Assembly (NCBI RefSeq): GCF_002735905.1
Contig: NZ_PEBD01000010.1
Coordinates: 62,001 to 126,000 of the forward strand
DNA length: 64,000 nt
Direction of reading: 5' to 3'
From: Williamsia muralis
GTDB taxonomy: Bacteria > Actinomycetota > Actinomycetes > Mycobacteriales > Mycobacteriaceae
The position numbers were made by a program, and so were the translations under genes. Shown piece by piece: positions 1 to 9,498 of the stretch. The stretch's first letter is position 1. Each line of letters opens with the position of its first letter. The notes under the pieces are model-generated. The model did not search any database. It saw nothing but the letters and a program-made list of their open reading frames with translations, and was not told the DNA's origin.

Positions 1-1572
1 GTTGAGGCCCTGCGTGTCGATGTCACGCAATTCCTTGACAGCTTCACCTGCGGTGTTCTGGTCGATGAGACCGGCAGCCAACTCGACGACGTTGCCCTCG
101 GCCTGTGCGCCGTCGAGGGTGAACTCCTTGGTGAAACCGGGGATCTTGTTGGCTTCGTCGGCGATGGTCTGCAGCTTGGCCGCGTCGTCGCTGCTCTCCG
201 GGTTGTACTCGATGACGAGCTTGATCTCTTCGGTGCGCTCGGTCGGGAAGAACTTGTCGAAGTTCTGCTGCGCGATGCGGTTGTCGTTGTTCGGCGGCAG
301 GTACTTCTCGGTGATGCCACCGAACTGGATGTTGGCGAACGGGATGACCAACGCGAGGAGCAAGAGAACGACCGGGATCGCGGTCTTGAGCGGGTGGCGC
401 ATCACCCAGCCGGCAAGGCGGCCCCAGAAACTGTCCTCGACCTCTTTCTTGGTCTTGGTACGGCGCAGGAACGAGAAGCCCCACATGTCGATGCGTGGGC
501 CGAGGATGGCCAGGATCGCCGCGAGCACGGTGATTGAGCAGATGGCGGCGAGACTGACCGACGCGATCGCGCCGTAGGCGACCGATTTGAGGAAGCCCTG
601 GGGGAACAGCAAGAGGCACGCAAGCGCGGCGACAATGATGGTCGCCGAGAACACCACGGTCTGGCCGGCCGTCATGACGGTCCGGCGCACCGCGTCCTTG
701 GTGGTGTATCCCTCGGCCAGCTCCTCGCGGAAACGGCTGACGATGAACAATCCGTAGTCGATGGCGATACCCAGCCCGATGAGTGTCACCACCGATTGGG
801 CGAAAATGTTGAGTTCGGTGACGTGGGTGAGCAGCTTCATGATGCCCAGCGAGCCTGCGATGGTCAGGCCACCGATCACCACGGGCAGACAGGCAGCGAT
901 GACACCGCCGAAGATGAAGAACAACATGACGGCGACCAACGGCAGCGCGATGATCTCGGCGCGCTTGATGTCTTCGTCCATCCCCGCCGACATCGCGCCG
1001 GCCACGGGCTGCAGCCCGGCCATCTCGATGGTCGTGCCGGGTAGGTCGTACTTTTCCGGGAGGTCGTCGAAGAAGGACTCGATCTTCTTGTAGTTGTTCA
1101 AGATGGTGGTGTCGTCGTCACCTCGGACACCGATGCTGACGAACCCGTGTTCGCGTGAGGCGTCGAAGAGCCGTGCCTGCACCTGCGCCTGGGTGGCCTT
1201 GTCGAAGTCGTTCGCGGCCGGTTTGAACGGGTCCACAATGCCGGGGTCGGTGCGGTCCACAACGTCACCGTGCTGTGCGATCAGGTCTTCGACGATTCGC
1301 TCGACCTTGGTGGCGAACGCGGGGTCATCGACCTTGGTGCCCGCCGGCGGCGTCACCAGCATGATGACGTCCGACTTGTGGTCGCGGCCGAGCACCTCGT
1401 CACGCAGCTGCGAGCCCTCGACCGAGGGGGAGCCCGGATCGAACCATCCGGACTGACTCAGATGCTTGTTGAGGTCGAGCCCGTAGAGGCCGAGCCCGGC
1501 CATCAGGGCAACCATGACCGCGATGACCACAAAGCGCAGCCGGTACACGAAGTTGCCTATGGCACCAAACAC
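1..1572 (-). CDS. mmpL3: MmpL3-like trehalose monomycolate transporter, C-terminal part beyond the window
   Basis: RND-superfamily MmpL protein. By family it flips or exports trehalose monomycolate to the periplasm for mycolic-acid envelope assembly. The 524 visible codons cover membrane helix 1 (about residues 14-34), the first periplasmic porter domain, helices 2-6, a short cytosolic linker, helix 7 and the start of the second porter domain. The proton-relay pair Asp272-Tyr273 is present in the segment IAIDYGLF. The GTG start at 1572 is chosen because an AAAGGA ribosome site lies 7 nt upstream. The reading frame is still open at base 1, so the rest lies left of the window. The MmpL3 rather than generic MmpL call rests on the downstream NYN gene, trmB and PEPCK, which is the Rv0206c-Rv0211 order. 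Confidence 0.88.
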   Translation of the reverse strand, partial: MFGAIGNFVYRLRFVVIAVMVALMAGLGLYGLDLNKHLSQSGWFDPGSPSVEGSQLRDEVLGRDHKSDVIMLVTPPAGTKVDDPAFATKVERIVEDLIAQHGDVVDRTDPGIVDPFKPAANDFDKATQAQVQARLFDASREHGFVSIGVRGDDDTTILNNYKKIESFFDDLPEKYDLPGTTIEMAGLQPVAGAMSAGMDEDIKRAEIIALPLVAVMLFFIFGGVIAACLPVVIGGLTIAGSLGIMKLLTHVTELNIFAQSVVTLIGLGIAIDYGLFIVSRFREELAEGYTTKDAVRRTVMTAGQTVVFSATIIVAALACLLLFPQGFLKSVAYGAIASVSLAAICSITVLAAILAILGPRIDMWGFSFLRRTKTKKEVEDSFWGRLAGWVMRHPLKTAIPVVLLLLALVIPFANIQFGGITEKYLPPNNDNRIAQQNFDKFFPTERTEEIKLVIEYNPESSDDAAKLQTIADEANKIPGFTKEFTLDGAQAEGNVVELAAGLIDQNTAGEAVKELRDIDTQGLN

Positions 1573-1686
1573 CGCAGGTTCCTTTCCGTACTTGCTAGTT
1601 CGTCACTCGCTGGTTGAGAGTGGTCGCGCGGGGGACGTCCGTGACGTCGCCGATCGTGCGTCGATGTCACAGCTCGCTCGTCGCTC

Positions 1687-2427
1687 TCAGGTGGGGCGGC
1701 CGGACAGCAGTGCCGACAACGGCCGGAACGGAGCCAGCCACGCGCCTTCTTCGGGCAACGAGTCCAGACTGATCCGGGGCAGGGGCTCCCGGAACACACC
1801 TGGAATGTCTTCTAGATCTACAAACTCCAAACTCTCCGACGTCAGTGCCCACGCTGCGTGCTCGCGGAATCCGAGCACCTGCACCGGGACCCCATCGGCG
1901 GCGACGTCCTCCAGAAGCTCCCGGAAGGCCTGCCCGTCCGCCGAGGCGACGATCAGACCCGCCAGCCCCACAGTGTGCCTGCGCATCTCGATGTGGTCGA
2001 GCATGTCCGAATCCACGTCGCTGTCTTCGTCCACTTTGGGCTTGGCGAAAACAGCGAAACCAACATTACGCAACGCCTCGACCCAGGGGCGCACGACTTC
2101 GGCCGTACCAGGGGCGATGTTGGTGAAGACGGTCGCCTCGGGGACCGCGGCGAAGCTCCTGCGGGAACCTGCGGCGCCGTCGACCGACGGCGTGGTGGAC
2201 GCTGAGATGTCGGCTGTGCGGCCCAGCAGCCAGCGCCCGAGGGCGTCGAACCTGGGCCGGTGAGCTGCGGTGGGCCTGCCGCCGAGGATCGACCCGAGAC
2301 CCATGTCGAGGTTCGGCGCGTCCCAGATCAGCAGCACCCTGGCTTCCTGGCTGGCCCCCGAGATGGTGTGGGCGACCGAGTTGTCGGGTGCGCTGACGGG
2401 CTCGTCCGAATTGGATGCAGGACTCAT
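1687..2427 (-). CDS. NYN-domain (PIN-like) protein beside trmB and mmpL3
   Basis: A 246-residue protein of the NYN/LabA type, a PIN-fold superfamily of metal-dependent RNases; activity of this member is not known. The typical acidic pattern is visible: an early Asp-Asn pair in LLIWDAPNLDMG, a central Asp cluster (EDSDVDSDML) and a late Ala-Asp segment (IVASADGQAF). The first 25 residues look disordered. Its ATG overlaps the trmB stop codon by 4 nt (ATGA), so it is translationally coupled to trmB and transcribed toward mmpL3. The same neighbour set occurs as Rv0207c in M. tuberculosis. A role in tRNA or RNA turnover near trmB is plausible but only inferred. Confidence 0.8.
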   Translation of the reverse strand: MSPASNSDEPVSAPDNSVAHTISGASQEARVLLIWDAPNLDMGLGSILGGRPTAAHRPRFDALGRWLLGRTADISASTTPSVDGAAGSRRSFAAVPEATVFTNIAPGTAEVVRPWVEALRNVGFAVFAKPKVDEDSDVDSDMLDHIEMRRHTVGLAGLIVASADGQAFRELLEDVAADGVPVQVLGFREHAAWALTSESLEFVDLEDIPGVFREPLPRISLDSLPEEGAWLAPFRPLSALLSGRPT

Positions 2428-3224
2428 CGCGGAACCCTTGTGAGAACGAACTCAGTGACCGGGCGGCCTTCGCGTTCGGCGCGTCCCTCGAACTTCGTGA
2501 CCGGCCGGGCCGTGGAGAACGGCACGGCGGTCTCGGCCGGCACCAGCAGGGACTGACTGCCGAGCACCTCCGCGATCGAGTGGGCGTAGTCGGCATGGTC
2601 GGTGGCGATGTGCAGCGCACCGTTGTCCCGCAGCACCTCGGCGATCAGCTCGATGGTGCCCGGTTGCAGCAGACGCCGCTTGTGGTGCCGAGCTTTGGGC
2701 CATGGATCGGGGAAGAACACCCGGACGCCGGTCAGCGAGGCGGGCGCGATCATGTGTCCCAGCACGATCACGGCGTCGCCTCGGATGACCCGGATGTTGG
2801 TGAGGTTCTCCCGGCCGATCATCCCGAGGAGTTGTGCGATCCCTGGCCGGTAGACGTCGACGGCGATCACGTCGATGTCGGGCTCCTCGGCCGCCATCGC
2901 GGCGGTCGAGGTGCCCGTTCCGCAGCCGATCTCGAGGATCAGGGGCGCGTCACGTCCGAACCAGGCCTCGGCATCGATCCGGTCGTTCTCGCTGACCTCT
3001 CGACCCACCGAAGGCCACAGCCGCTCCCAGTTGTCCTGCTGAGCGGGCGTGAGACTGCCGCGGCGCGACCGGAAGCTGGTCACCCGAGGGTAGAGACGCG
3101 CGCGTTCACGGCGGGCCGCGTCGATCTCGGCCTTGTCCTCAGGAGCCGACCGCTCGTCCGGCGCCGGCAACACACTGCGTTGGGCCTTCGGGTTTGGGCT
3201 AGTCACCCGGCCATAGTCCCGCAT
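2424..3224 (-). CDS. trmB: tRNA (guanine-N7-)-methyltransferase
   Basis: A 266-residue SAM-dependent methyltransferase that forms m7G46 in tRNA variable loops, acting in the cytosol. The SAM-binding motif LEIGCGTGTSTAAMA and the diagnostic TrmB segment FFPDPWPKARHHKRR (substrate Asp and Pro-Trp-Pro) are both present. About 40 basic, low-complexity residues precede the fold, as in mycobacterial homologues. The ATG at 3224 has only a weak GGTGAG site 2 nt upstream; a GTG at 3206 is an alternative start. It is the first gene of the trmB-NYN pair, and may continue into mmpL3. Confidence 0.93.
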   Translation of the reverse strand: MRDYGRVTSPNPKAQRSVLPAPDERSAPEDKAEIDAARRERARLYPRVTSFRSRRGSLTPAQQDNWERLWPSVGREVSENDRIDAEAWFGRDAPLILEIGCGTGTSTAAMAAEEPDIDVIAVDVYRPGIAQLLGMIGRENLTNIRVIRGDAVIVLGHMIAPASLTGVRVFFPDPWPKARHHKRRLLQPGTIELIAEVLRDNGALHIATDHADYAHSIAEVLGSQSLLVPAETAVPFSTARPVTKFEGRAEREGRPVTEFVLTRVPR

Positions 3225-3347
3225 TACTCACCGATGTGACAGCAGGGGTTTACCAAACCGCGATCAAGCCGTGTTGCGGCGAGGCGGAACCGGGCACCGC
3301 AATCGTGCGTCTGACCAGGTGGCAAGGCTCTTCGGGGGAGGAATCAC

Positions 3348-4190
3348 ATGTATCGGCACGATGATGGGCCGGCCGACTCTCGGATCGGCGAGTTGATGGA
3401 CCGACTGCACGCTCTGTGCGACCACCTGCCGGGGGCCGTCGCGTTGCGCCGCGCGGTCGACGATCTGCAGGGTCCGCTCCGGGTGGCCGTCGTGGGCCGA
3501 TTCGGTACCGGCCGCGACACCGTGGCCCGTGCGCTGAGGCAGTCCTACGATGTCAGCCCGATCGGACCGGGCGACGATGCGGACGACGCCGATGCATGGC
3601 TCCACGTGCTCTCGGGCTGGCCCCGGCCGGACGACGTCGCCGCGATCGAGGACCTCGATCCCCGTCGAAGCCTGGTGCTTCTCGGAAAAGCGGACTCGCT
3701 GGGGTCATGGCCGGCCGCACGTGATCGCGCAGCGCAATGCGCTGCATCGTTGGGCAGGGCGGTGGTGCCTTTGATGCCGTTGCTGGCGGTACCGGATCTG
3801 CGGATGGACGACGTCGACTTCATGGCCGCCATGGCCGCGGCAGGTGAACAGGTGCCGCCGATGCAGGCCGAGTTCCTCGACGCGGGCGGGCTGCACCAGC
3901 GCCTGCAACGGCTGTCGTTGCTGCGCAGGCTCGATGCGTACGGCATCGCCAGTGCGCTGGCTCTGCTGAACGGCGGACCCCTGACCGCCGAGGAACTCGC
4001 CGCCCGGCTCCACCAGCGCAGTGGACTCGACGCGCTGGCCGACCCGTTGACGGAGTTCGCGTCCCTTGCCGAGCACAGACGTGTCGGACGGGTGGTCGAT
4101 GAACTCGAGATCATCGCGGCCCAGGGAATCCTGCGGGACGAGATCGAACACATCCTGTCCGGGTCCATGCTGTCGGGAGCGCTGACATGA
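3348..4190 (+). CDS. Degenerate dynamin/GTPase-like protein, first of a pair (Rv0209-like position)
   Basis: A 280-residue protein with a P-loop-like start (GRFGTGRDT, about residues 50-58) in which Arg replaces the Walker A Lys, followed by a weak LGKADS segment at the place of the G4 motif. The rest is helical with no membrane segment. It overlaps the next gene by 4 nt (ATGA), so the two are coupled. Position and size fit the Rv0209-Rv0210 pair between trmB and PEPCK in mycobacteria. I infer a partner of the membrane-anchored downstream protein; whether it binds nucleotide is doubtful given the missing Lys. Start codon ATG 3348 is preceded by GGGGGAGG. Confidence 0.75.
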   Translation: MYRHDDGPADSRIGELMDRLHALCDHLPGAVALRRAVDDLQGPLRVAVVGRFGTGRDTVARALRQSYDVSPIGPGDDADDADAWLHVLSGWPRPDDVAAIEDLDPRRSLVLLGKADSLGSWPAARDRAAQCAASLGRAVVPLMPLLAVPDLRMDDVDFMAAMAAAGEQVPPMQAEFLDAGGLHQRLQRLSLLRRLDAYGIASALALLNGGPLTAEELAARLHQRSGLDALADPLTEFASLAEHRRVGRVVDELEIIAAQGILRDEIEHILSGSMLSGALT

Positions 4191-5656
4191 CCACGACCGC
4201 GGACCTGCGTGAGATGCGGGCCGTGGTGGCCGGTGTCTCGGCGCTGACCGGATCGTCTATCGGCCAGGTCGATTCGGACGTGGTGATGGTGGCGGGGCTC
4301 GGTCGCGTCGGAGTCACCTCGATCGCCGCGGCGTTGGATGCCACAGGCATCCAGGCCTCCGAGTGGTCCGGGCCGGATCAGGTGGATCGGCTGGACGGTG
4401 ATGTCCACGGAAGCGGCGGCGTCGCGGCCATCGCCCTGCTGATCGTGGATCCCTCATCAGGAGTGGGGGAACCGGAGGTCGAGCTGCTGCGAGCCCTGAC
4501 CGCCACCGCGCCGATCGTTGCCCTGGTCTGCAACAAGATCGATGCCTTCTGGGATTGGCCCACGTTGCTCAAGGCCAACCGACAGCTACTCGATCCACAC
4601 GGGCGACTCCCGATCTTCGCCGTGTCGGCCGCGGCCGCGCTCGCCGGTCATCACTCCGGCTCAGGATTCGAGGCGCTGACAGGCTGGCTGCGCGAGCAGA
4701 TCCATCCCGCCGATCGGCGCGAACGGTTGGCGACCGTGGCCGCTGATCGCACTCTCGAAGCGTTTGTCGAGGACCTGGCCACTGTCGACCACGGCTCGGA
4801 CCCCGCCGCTGCATTGCTGGACGAGCGGGCAGCGCTCGCCGGCACCCGCGACCGCGGTCGGATGGACCGGTTGGCTGCACTGCGCGCCGGTGCCGGCCAG
4901 ATCCGCGGTGACGTGACGGGTGCACTCAACTCGACGACACGAACCATCGACGCGGGGGCGACAGCAGCTGCCGCACGACTGAACCGTTCCGGGGAAACGT
5001 CGTTCGTGCAGTGGCTCGCGGCCGTGCTGACAGAGCTCCGCACCGGCATCCTCCACCGGCTCGACGACGAGCTCGACGGCCTGCAGGCACGCACGATGCT
5101 CGGGCTCGAGGACTCGGCCCCCGCGGCGCCGGCCCGTTCCTGCGAGACGGTGACCGTTCCCGCCCTGCCAGGGCCGCGCCGGGGCGCCGAGGAGGCGTTG
5201 CTCGTGGTGTTCGGGGCCTCGGCAGGTCTGGGTCTCGGCCGTCTGGTGGTCACCCCGATGGCGTCGGTCGACACGTTGCAGTGGATCTCGATGCCGCTGA
5301 CGCTTGTCCTCGGCGTGGTGATCGCGGTGGGGATGGTCCGGATACGTCGGCTGTCGACCCGACGGGCGGCTATGGCGACGTGGGCCCACGACGCGGTCGG
5401 TGATGTGCGGTCACAGATCGAGCGGGAGATAGTTCGGCAGGTCTCCAGTGCCGAGTCGGTCATCGGCGGCAGACTCACCCGCCACTACGAGAGGCGGTCG
5501 CAAGGGGCGGTCGCCCGGATCGCCGAAGTGGACCGCGAGATCAGGCGGGTGCGGCAGGCGGCGGTCGGTCGTCGCGACGGCGACCTCGCGAAACTTGCAG
5601 CTGCGGGCGAGGTACGGGATCGACTCGACCCACTCCTCGAGTCGATCGGACACTGA
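4187..5656 (+). CDS. Membrane-anchored dynamin/GTPase-like protein, second of a pair (Rv0210-like position)
   Basis: A 489-residue protein. The N-terminal half keeps a GTPase outline: a P-loop-like GLGRVGVTS without the Lys, and a clear G4 motif NKID in LVCNKIDAFWDW. Two hydrophobic segments follow (about residues 340-360 and 368-386), then a charged helical tail likely to form a coiled coil. This layout recalls bacterial dynamin-like proteins, but the changed P-loop makes hydrolysis uncertain. M. tuberculosis Rv0210 is of nearly the same length at the same place. The conserved link to mmpL3 suggests a role at the envelope, which is inference only. Confidence 0.75.
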   Translation: MTTTADLREMRAVVAGVSALTGSSIGQVDSDVVMVAGLGRVGVTSIAAALDATGIQASEWSGPDQVDRLDGDVHGSGGVAAIALLIVDPSSGVGEPEVELLRALTATAPIVALVCNKIDAFWDWPTLLKANRQLLDPHGRLPIFAVSAAAALAGHHSGSGFEALTGWLREQIHPADRRERLATVAADRTLEAFVEDLATVDHGSDPAAALLDERAALAGTRDRGRMDRLAALRAGAGQIRGDVTGALNSTTRTIDAGATAAAARLNRSGETSFVQWLAAVLTELRTGILHRLDDELDGLQARTMLGLEDSAPAAPARSCETVTVPALPGPRRGAEEALLVVFGASAGLGLGRLVVTPMASVDTLQWISMPLTLVLGVVIAVGMVRIRRLSTRRAAMATWAHDAVGDVRSQIEREIVRQVSSAESVIGGRLTRHYERRSQGAVARIAEVDREIRRVRQAAVGRRDGDLAKLAAAGEVRDRLDPLLESIGH

Positions 5657-5764
5657 TTCGACTCGACTTCTCTCACTCGGCCCTCGGTGGGCGGAACCGT
5701 GCCGACGTGTTCTGCGTCCAACCCACCGGGATACTTTTCTTCGAGGGGCGGGTGGGTGCACGTT

Positions 5765-6109
5765 ATGGACAACGACTTCCTTGCCGGATGCGGCGACGAC
5801 CAGAATGAGCCGGTGTTCGTCCATCCGGCCTCGGCGCCGCCCATCGACGGCGACTACGACAACCTCTGGATCGTCGAGAACGACAGGGTCTGGGATCTGG
5901 GGCCCGCCGACATCGACACCGACGCCGACGGGGTCGCTGATTCGCTCACGAGGCCAGGACCAGCTGGTTTGACCGTCTACACCGATAGTGATCGTGACGG
6001 TCAGGTGGATCTGATCACAGAGGTGCGTGGCGACGGCGGTTACAGCTCGCATCGGCTGGACCCGGCGACCGGGGAATGGACAGCCACCGACGCCGGTCGT
6101 CTCCGGTAG
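5765..6109 (+). CDS. Small protein with two DxDxDG calcium-loop-like motifs
   Basis: A 114-residue acidic protein I do not recognise by name. It has two Asp-rich loops, DIDTDADGVADS and YTDSDRDGQVD, about 20 residues apart, resembling EF-hand-like or thrombospondin-3-type Ca2+ loops. No signal peptide or membrane segment is seen. The start ATG at 5765 is preceded by GAGGGGCGGG; a longer in-frame start at 5687 lacks a ribosome site. It stands alone between the GTPase pair and PEPCK on the same strand. Metal binding is an inference from the loops. Confidence 0.65.
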   Translation: MDNDFLAGCGDDQNEPVFVHPASAPPIDGDYDNLWIVENDRVWDLGPADIDTDADGVADSLTRPGPAGLTVYTDSDRDGQVDLITEVRGDGGYSSHRLDPATGEWTATDAGRLR

Positions 6110-6311
6110 TTCGGCTGGTCAGCGCGTTGATGGGCCGACTACAATGTTCGTCACTCACACGGTGAGATGTGCCCTGATACACGCCCCGATTGATGCCAGC
6201 GGGTACGCCCGAAGTAATCTGAATAAAAGGCCGCCACGGAGGGGCTGACCGGCGCAGACGATGAGCCCATGCGGTTCCTGTGCCCGTCGGTCACCGGTAG
6301 GAGAGATGAAC

Positions 6312-8144
6312 ATGACTTCAGCAACCATTCCTGGTTTGGATCCCGACAGCGCGCCGACGTCGCACGCCGAACTGTTGGCCTGGGTGCGAGAAGTCGCAGA
6401 ACTCACCGAACCGGAGCGGGTTGTCTGGTCTGACGGTTCCGACGACGAGTGGGATCGCCTCACCACCCAGCTCGTCGCCGCCGGGACCATGACCAAGCTG
6501 GACGAGAAGAAGAAGCCCAACTCGTTCCTGGCCAACTCCGACCCCGCCGACGTCGCACGCGTGGAATCGCGCACCTACATCTGCTCGAAGAACGAGATCG
6601 ACGCCGGTCCCACGAACAACTGGGTCGATCCGACCGAGATGCGCGCGACGATGACCGAGCTCTACCGCGGCAGCATGCGCGGCCGCACCATGTATGTCAT
6701 CCCGTTCTGCATGGGACCGCTCGGCTCCGACGACCCCAAGCTGGGTGTCGAGATCACCGACTCCGAATACGTCGTGCTGTCGATGCGTGTGATGACCCGG
6801 GTCGGCCCCGAGGTCGTCGCGGCACTGGGCGAGGACCGCTTCTTCGTCAAGGCGTTGCACTCACTGGGTGCCCCACTCGAGGCCGGCCAGGAAGACGTGC
6901 CGTGGCCGTGCAACGAGACCAAGTACATCACCCACTTCCCGGAAGACCGCGAGATCTGGTCGTACGGCTCGGGTTACGGCGGTAACGCCCTCCTGGGCAA
7001 GAAGTGCTACTCGCTGCGCATCGCGTCGGCCATGGCCCACGACGAGGGCTGGCTCGCAGAGCACATGCTGATCCTCAAGCTGATCAGCCCGGAGGACAAG
7101 GCGTACTACATCGCCGCTGCGTTCCCGAGCGCCTGTGGCAAGACCAACCTCGCGATGATCCAGCCCACCATCCCCGGGTGGCGTGCCGAGACCCTCGGTG
7201 ACGACATCGCCTGGATGCGGTTCGGCGAAGACGGCCGCCTGTACGCGGTCAACCCCGAGTTCGGCTTCTTCGGTGTCGCGCCCGGTACCAACTACAGCTC
7301 CAACCCCAACGCCATGAAGACCATGGAGGCGGGCAACACCATCTACACCAACGTCGCGCTCACCGACGACAAGGATGTCTGGTGGGAGGGCCTCGAAGGC
7401 GACCCCCAGCACCTCATCGACTGGCGCGGGAACGACTGGACCCCGGACTCGGACACGCAGGCGGCGCACCCGAACTCGCGGTACTGCACCCCGATGAGCC
7501 AGTGCCCGATCATGGCGCCCGAGTGGGATGACCCGCAGGGTGTGCCGATCTCGGCGATCCTGTTCGGTGGCCGGCGCAAGACCACCATCCCGTTGGTGAC
7601 CGAGGCCCGCAACTGGCAGCACGGCGTGTTCATGGGCGCCACCGTCGGCTCGGAGCAGACCGCAGCAGCCGAGGGCACCGTCGGCGCCATCCGCCGCGAC
7701 CCCATGGCGATGCTGCCGTTCCTCGGCTACAACGTCGGCGACTACCTCAACCACTGGATCGACCTCGGCAAGAACGCCGACGAGTCCAAGTTGCCGAAGG
7801 TGTTCTACGTCAACTGGTTCCGTCGCGGCGACGACAAGCGCTTCCTGTGGCCAGGATTCGGTGAGAACAGCCGCGTGCTCAAGTGGATCGTCGAACGCAT
7901 CGAGGGCAAGACCAGCGGTGTGGAGACCCCCATCGGCATCGTGGCAACGCCCGAAGCGCTGGACCTCGACGGCTTGGACGTCTCCGAGGCCGACGTCGCC
8001 GAAGCGCTCGCGGTGAACCCCGAGGAGTGGCGCGGCGAGATCCCGTCCATCGAGGAGTGGTTCGACTTCGTCGGCGAGAAGCTGCCGTCGGGCATCCGGG
8101 ACGAGTTCGAGGCGCTCAAGCATCGGCTCGGCGCCGATTCTTGA
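6312..8144 (+). CDS. pckG: Phosphoenolpyruvate carboxykinase (GTP)
   Basis: A 610-residue GTP-dependent PEPCK that converts oxaloacetate to phosphoenolpyruvate with GTP, the gateway to gluconeogenesis. The kinase-1a loop with the reactive Cys is visible in [12 protein letters not shown], along with the metal site segment [10 protein letters not shown] and the family segment [12 protein letters not shown]. Size matches the M. tuberculosis enzyme (about 606 residues). The ATG at 6312 is chosen because AGGAGAG ends 6 nt upstream; the ATG at 6306 is too close to that site. The 200 bp upstream holds no other gene and presumably the promoter. Confidence 0.96.
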   Translation: MTSATIPGLDPDSAPTSHAELLAWVREVAELTEPERVVWSDGSDDEWDRLTTQLVAAGTMTKLDEKKKPNSFLANSDPADVARVESRTYICSKNEIDAGPTNNWVDPTEMRATMTELYRGSMRGRTMYVIPFCMGPLGSDDPKLGVEITDSEYVVLSMRVMTRVGPEVVAALGEDRFFVKALHSLGAPLEAGQEDVPWPCNETKYITHFPEDREIWSYGSGYGGNALLGKKCYSLRIASAMAHDEGWLAEHMLILKLISPEDKAYYIAAAFPSACGKTNLAMIQPTIPGWRAETLGDDIAWMRFGEDGRLYAVNPEFGFFGVAPGTNYSSNPNAMKTMEAGNTIYTNVALTDDKDVWWEGLEGDPQHLIDWRGNDWTPDSDTQAAHPNSRYCTPMSQCPIMAPEWDDPQGVPISAILFGGRRKTTIPLVTEARNWQHGVFMGATVGSEQTAAAEGTVGAIRRDPMAMLPFLGYNVGDYLNHWIDLGKNADESKLPKVFYVNWFRRGDDKRFLWPGFGENSRVLKWIVERIEGKTSGVETPIGIVATPEALDLDGLDVSEADVAEALAVNPEEWRGEIPSIEEWFDFVGEKLPSGIRDEFEALKHRLGADS

Positions 8145-8201
8145 TCCTTCAAGTCACTTCTGAACGCGCGCAGGCGAGGCCGCGCCGGTAACATCCCGCG
8201 C

Positions 8202-9296
8202 ATGAGGCGAGCGAAGCTGCGCGGTGTATTGGCAACGGCCACAGGAGTTGTCGCGGCCACGCTGGCGGCAGGTTTGATTGCACCCGTGGATGCGGCGGCA
8301 GCGCCTGTGGTGTCCGCGAAGTTCCTGTCGACGACAAACCTGCCGTTCGACTGGATTCCGGCGCCCGCCCGCTTCGGGGGCATCTCCGGCATCGACGGTG
8401 ACGGTCGTGGCAACTACTCGGTCATCACCGACGACACCGGCGCCAACGGACCCGCCCGTTACTTCGACGTCAGCGTTCGGATCAACCGCGACGGCATGTC
8501 GGTCGGTGCCCCCGCGCTGGTCGGCGGTGGTGTGGTGCTGGGGCCGAACAACATTCCGATGCTGCCCGGCTCCGGCTACGAGTTCGAGGCCATCAGGCAC
8601 TACGGCAACTCGTTGATCGTTGCCAGCGATGGGCCCGAGCCCTTCATCCGAATGCTCTCTGCCCCGGGGCTGCACCAGCGGGACCTCGCGCTCCCCGCTG
8701 CGTATGTTCCCAAGAAGGGCAGTGGGCTACGGGGGCACCTGGGTCTGGAATCCCTGGCGGTGAGCGAGGGCGGCCTGATCAGCACCATCACCGAGAACTC
8801 ACTTGCCCAGGACGGCCCACGGCCCACCCTTGCCGCAGGCACCAGCTCGCGGCTGCTGCAGCTACGTGGCGACGGCAGTGTGAGCGGCGAGTTCGTCTAT
8901 CGCACCGACCCGCTTGCCCCGGGTTCGTCGGGCCGGGCGTTCAAGGGTGTCTCGGAGGTGTTGGCCGTCAACAAGACCGACTTCCTGGTGCTCGAACGCG
9001 GCTACGATCCCGCTCGCAACTCCTACGACATCAAGATCTTCTGGACCACCACCAACGGCGCCGACCGGGTCACGGGTAAAGCCGCCCTGGCAGGGCGAGA
9101 GAAGGCGATGCCGAAGCACTTGGTCTACAACCTGAGCGGTTTGACGAATCTGAGGCCCGGCAACGTCGAAGGTCTGGCGTGGGGGCCGAGACTCTCGAAC
9201 AATCGGCGCGCTCTACTCGCGGTATCCGACAACGGCTTCAACTCGCCTGCCGTACCCAACAAGCTGCACGTGATGGCCGTGCAATTCCCTGGCTGA
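8202..9296 (+). CDS. Secreted esterase-like/phytase-like beta-propeller protein
   Basis: A 364-residue protein with a clear Sec signal peptide (basic start MRRAKLR, hydrophobic core, cleavage near AAAAP around residue 35). The mature part matches the 'esterase-like activity of phytase' family: GGISGIDGDGRGNYSVITDD near the start, YEFEAI and GHLGLESLAV acidic segments, and NVEGLAWGP at the end, all metal-coordinating positions of a beta-propeller. Family members act on phosphoesters outside the membrane; the substrate here is unknown. It lies alone, 57 bp after PEPCK. Confidence 0.82.
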   Translation: MRRAKLRGVLATATGVVAATLAAGLIAPVDAAAAPVVSAKFLSTTNLPFDWIPAPARFGGISGIDGDGRGNYSVITDDTGANGPARYFDVSVRINRDGMSVGAPALVGGGVVLGPNNIPMLPGSGYEFEAIRHYGNSLIVASDGPEPFIRMLSAPGLHQRDLALPAAYVPKKGSGLRGHLGLESLAVSEGGLISTITENSLAQDGPRPTLAAGTSSRLLQLRGDGSVSGEFVYRTDPLAPGSSGRAFKGVSEVLAVNKTDFLVLERGYDPARNSYDIKIFWTTTNGADRVTGKAALAGREKAMPKHLVYNLSGLTNLRPGNVEGLAWGPRLSNNRRALLAVSDNGFNSPAVPNKLHVMAVQFPG

Positions 9297-9498
9297 CCAG
9301 TATTCGCTGGACCGCGACCTCACTCTGCGGTACTACTGCGAGGGGGCCAAATCATCCTCACGGCCGATTCGTCGGCGGGATGTAAGGGGAAAGATCAGGG
9401 TGGTCCCCGATGATTCGGCGATGGCATGGCAGTCAGTATTTGTACTGCCGGTAGCCAGGCATCGTGCATTAACTGACCGTGAATGAGAAAGGCCAGAC

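Noticed and set aside
2415-3239. 274-codon plus-strand frame opposite trmB
   Set aside because: trmB motifs on the minus strand are unambiguous; this is its shadow.
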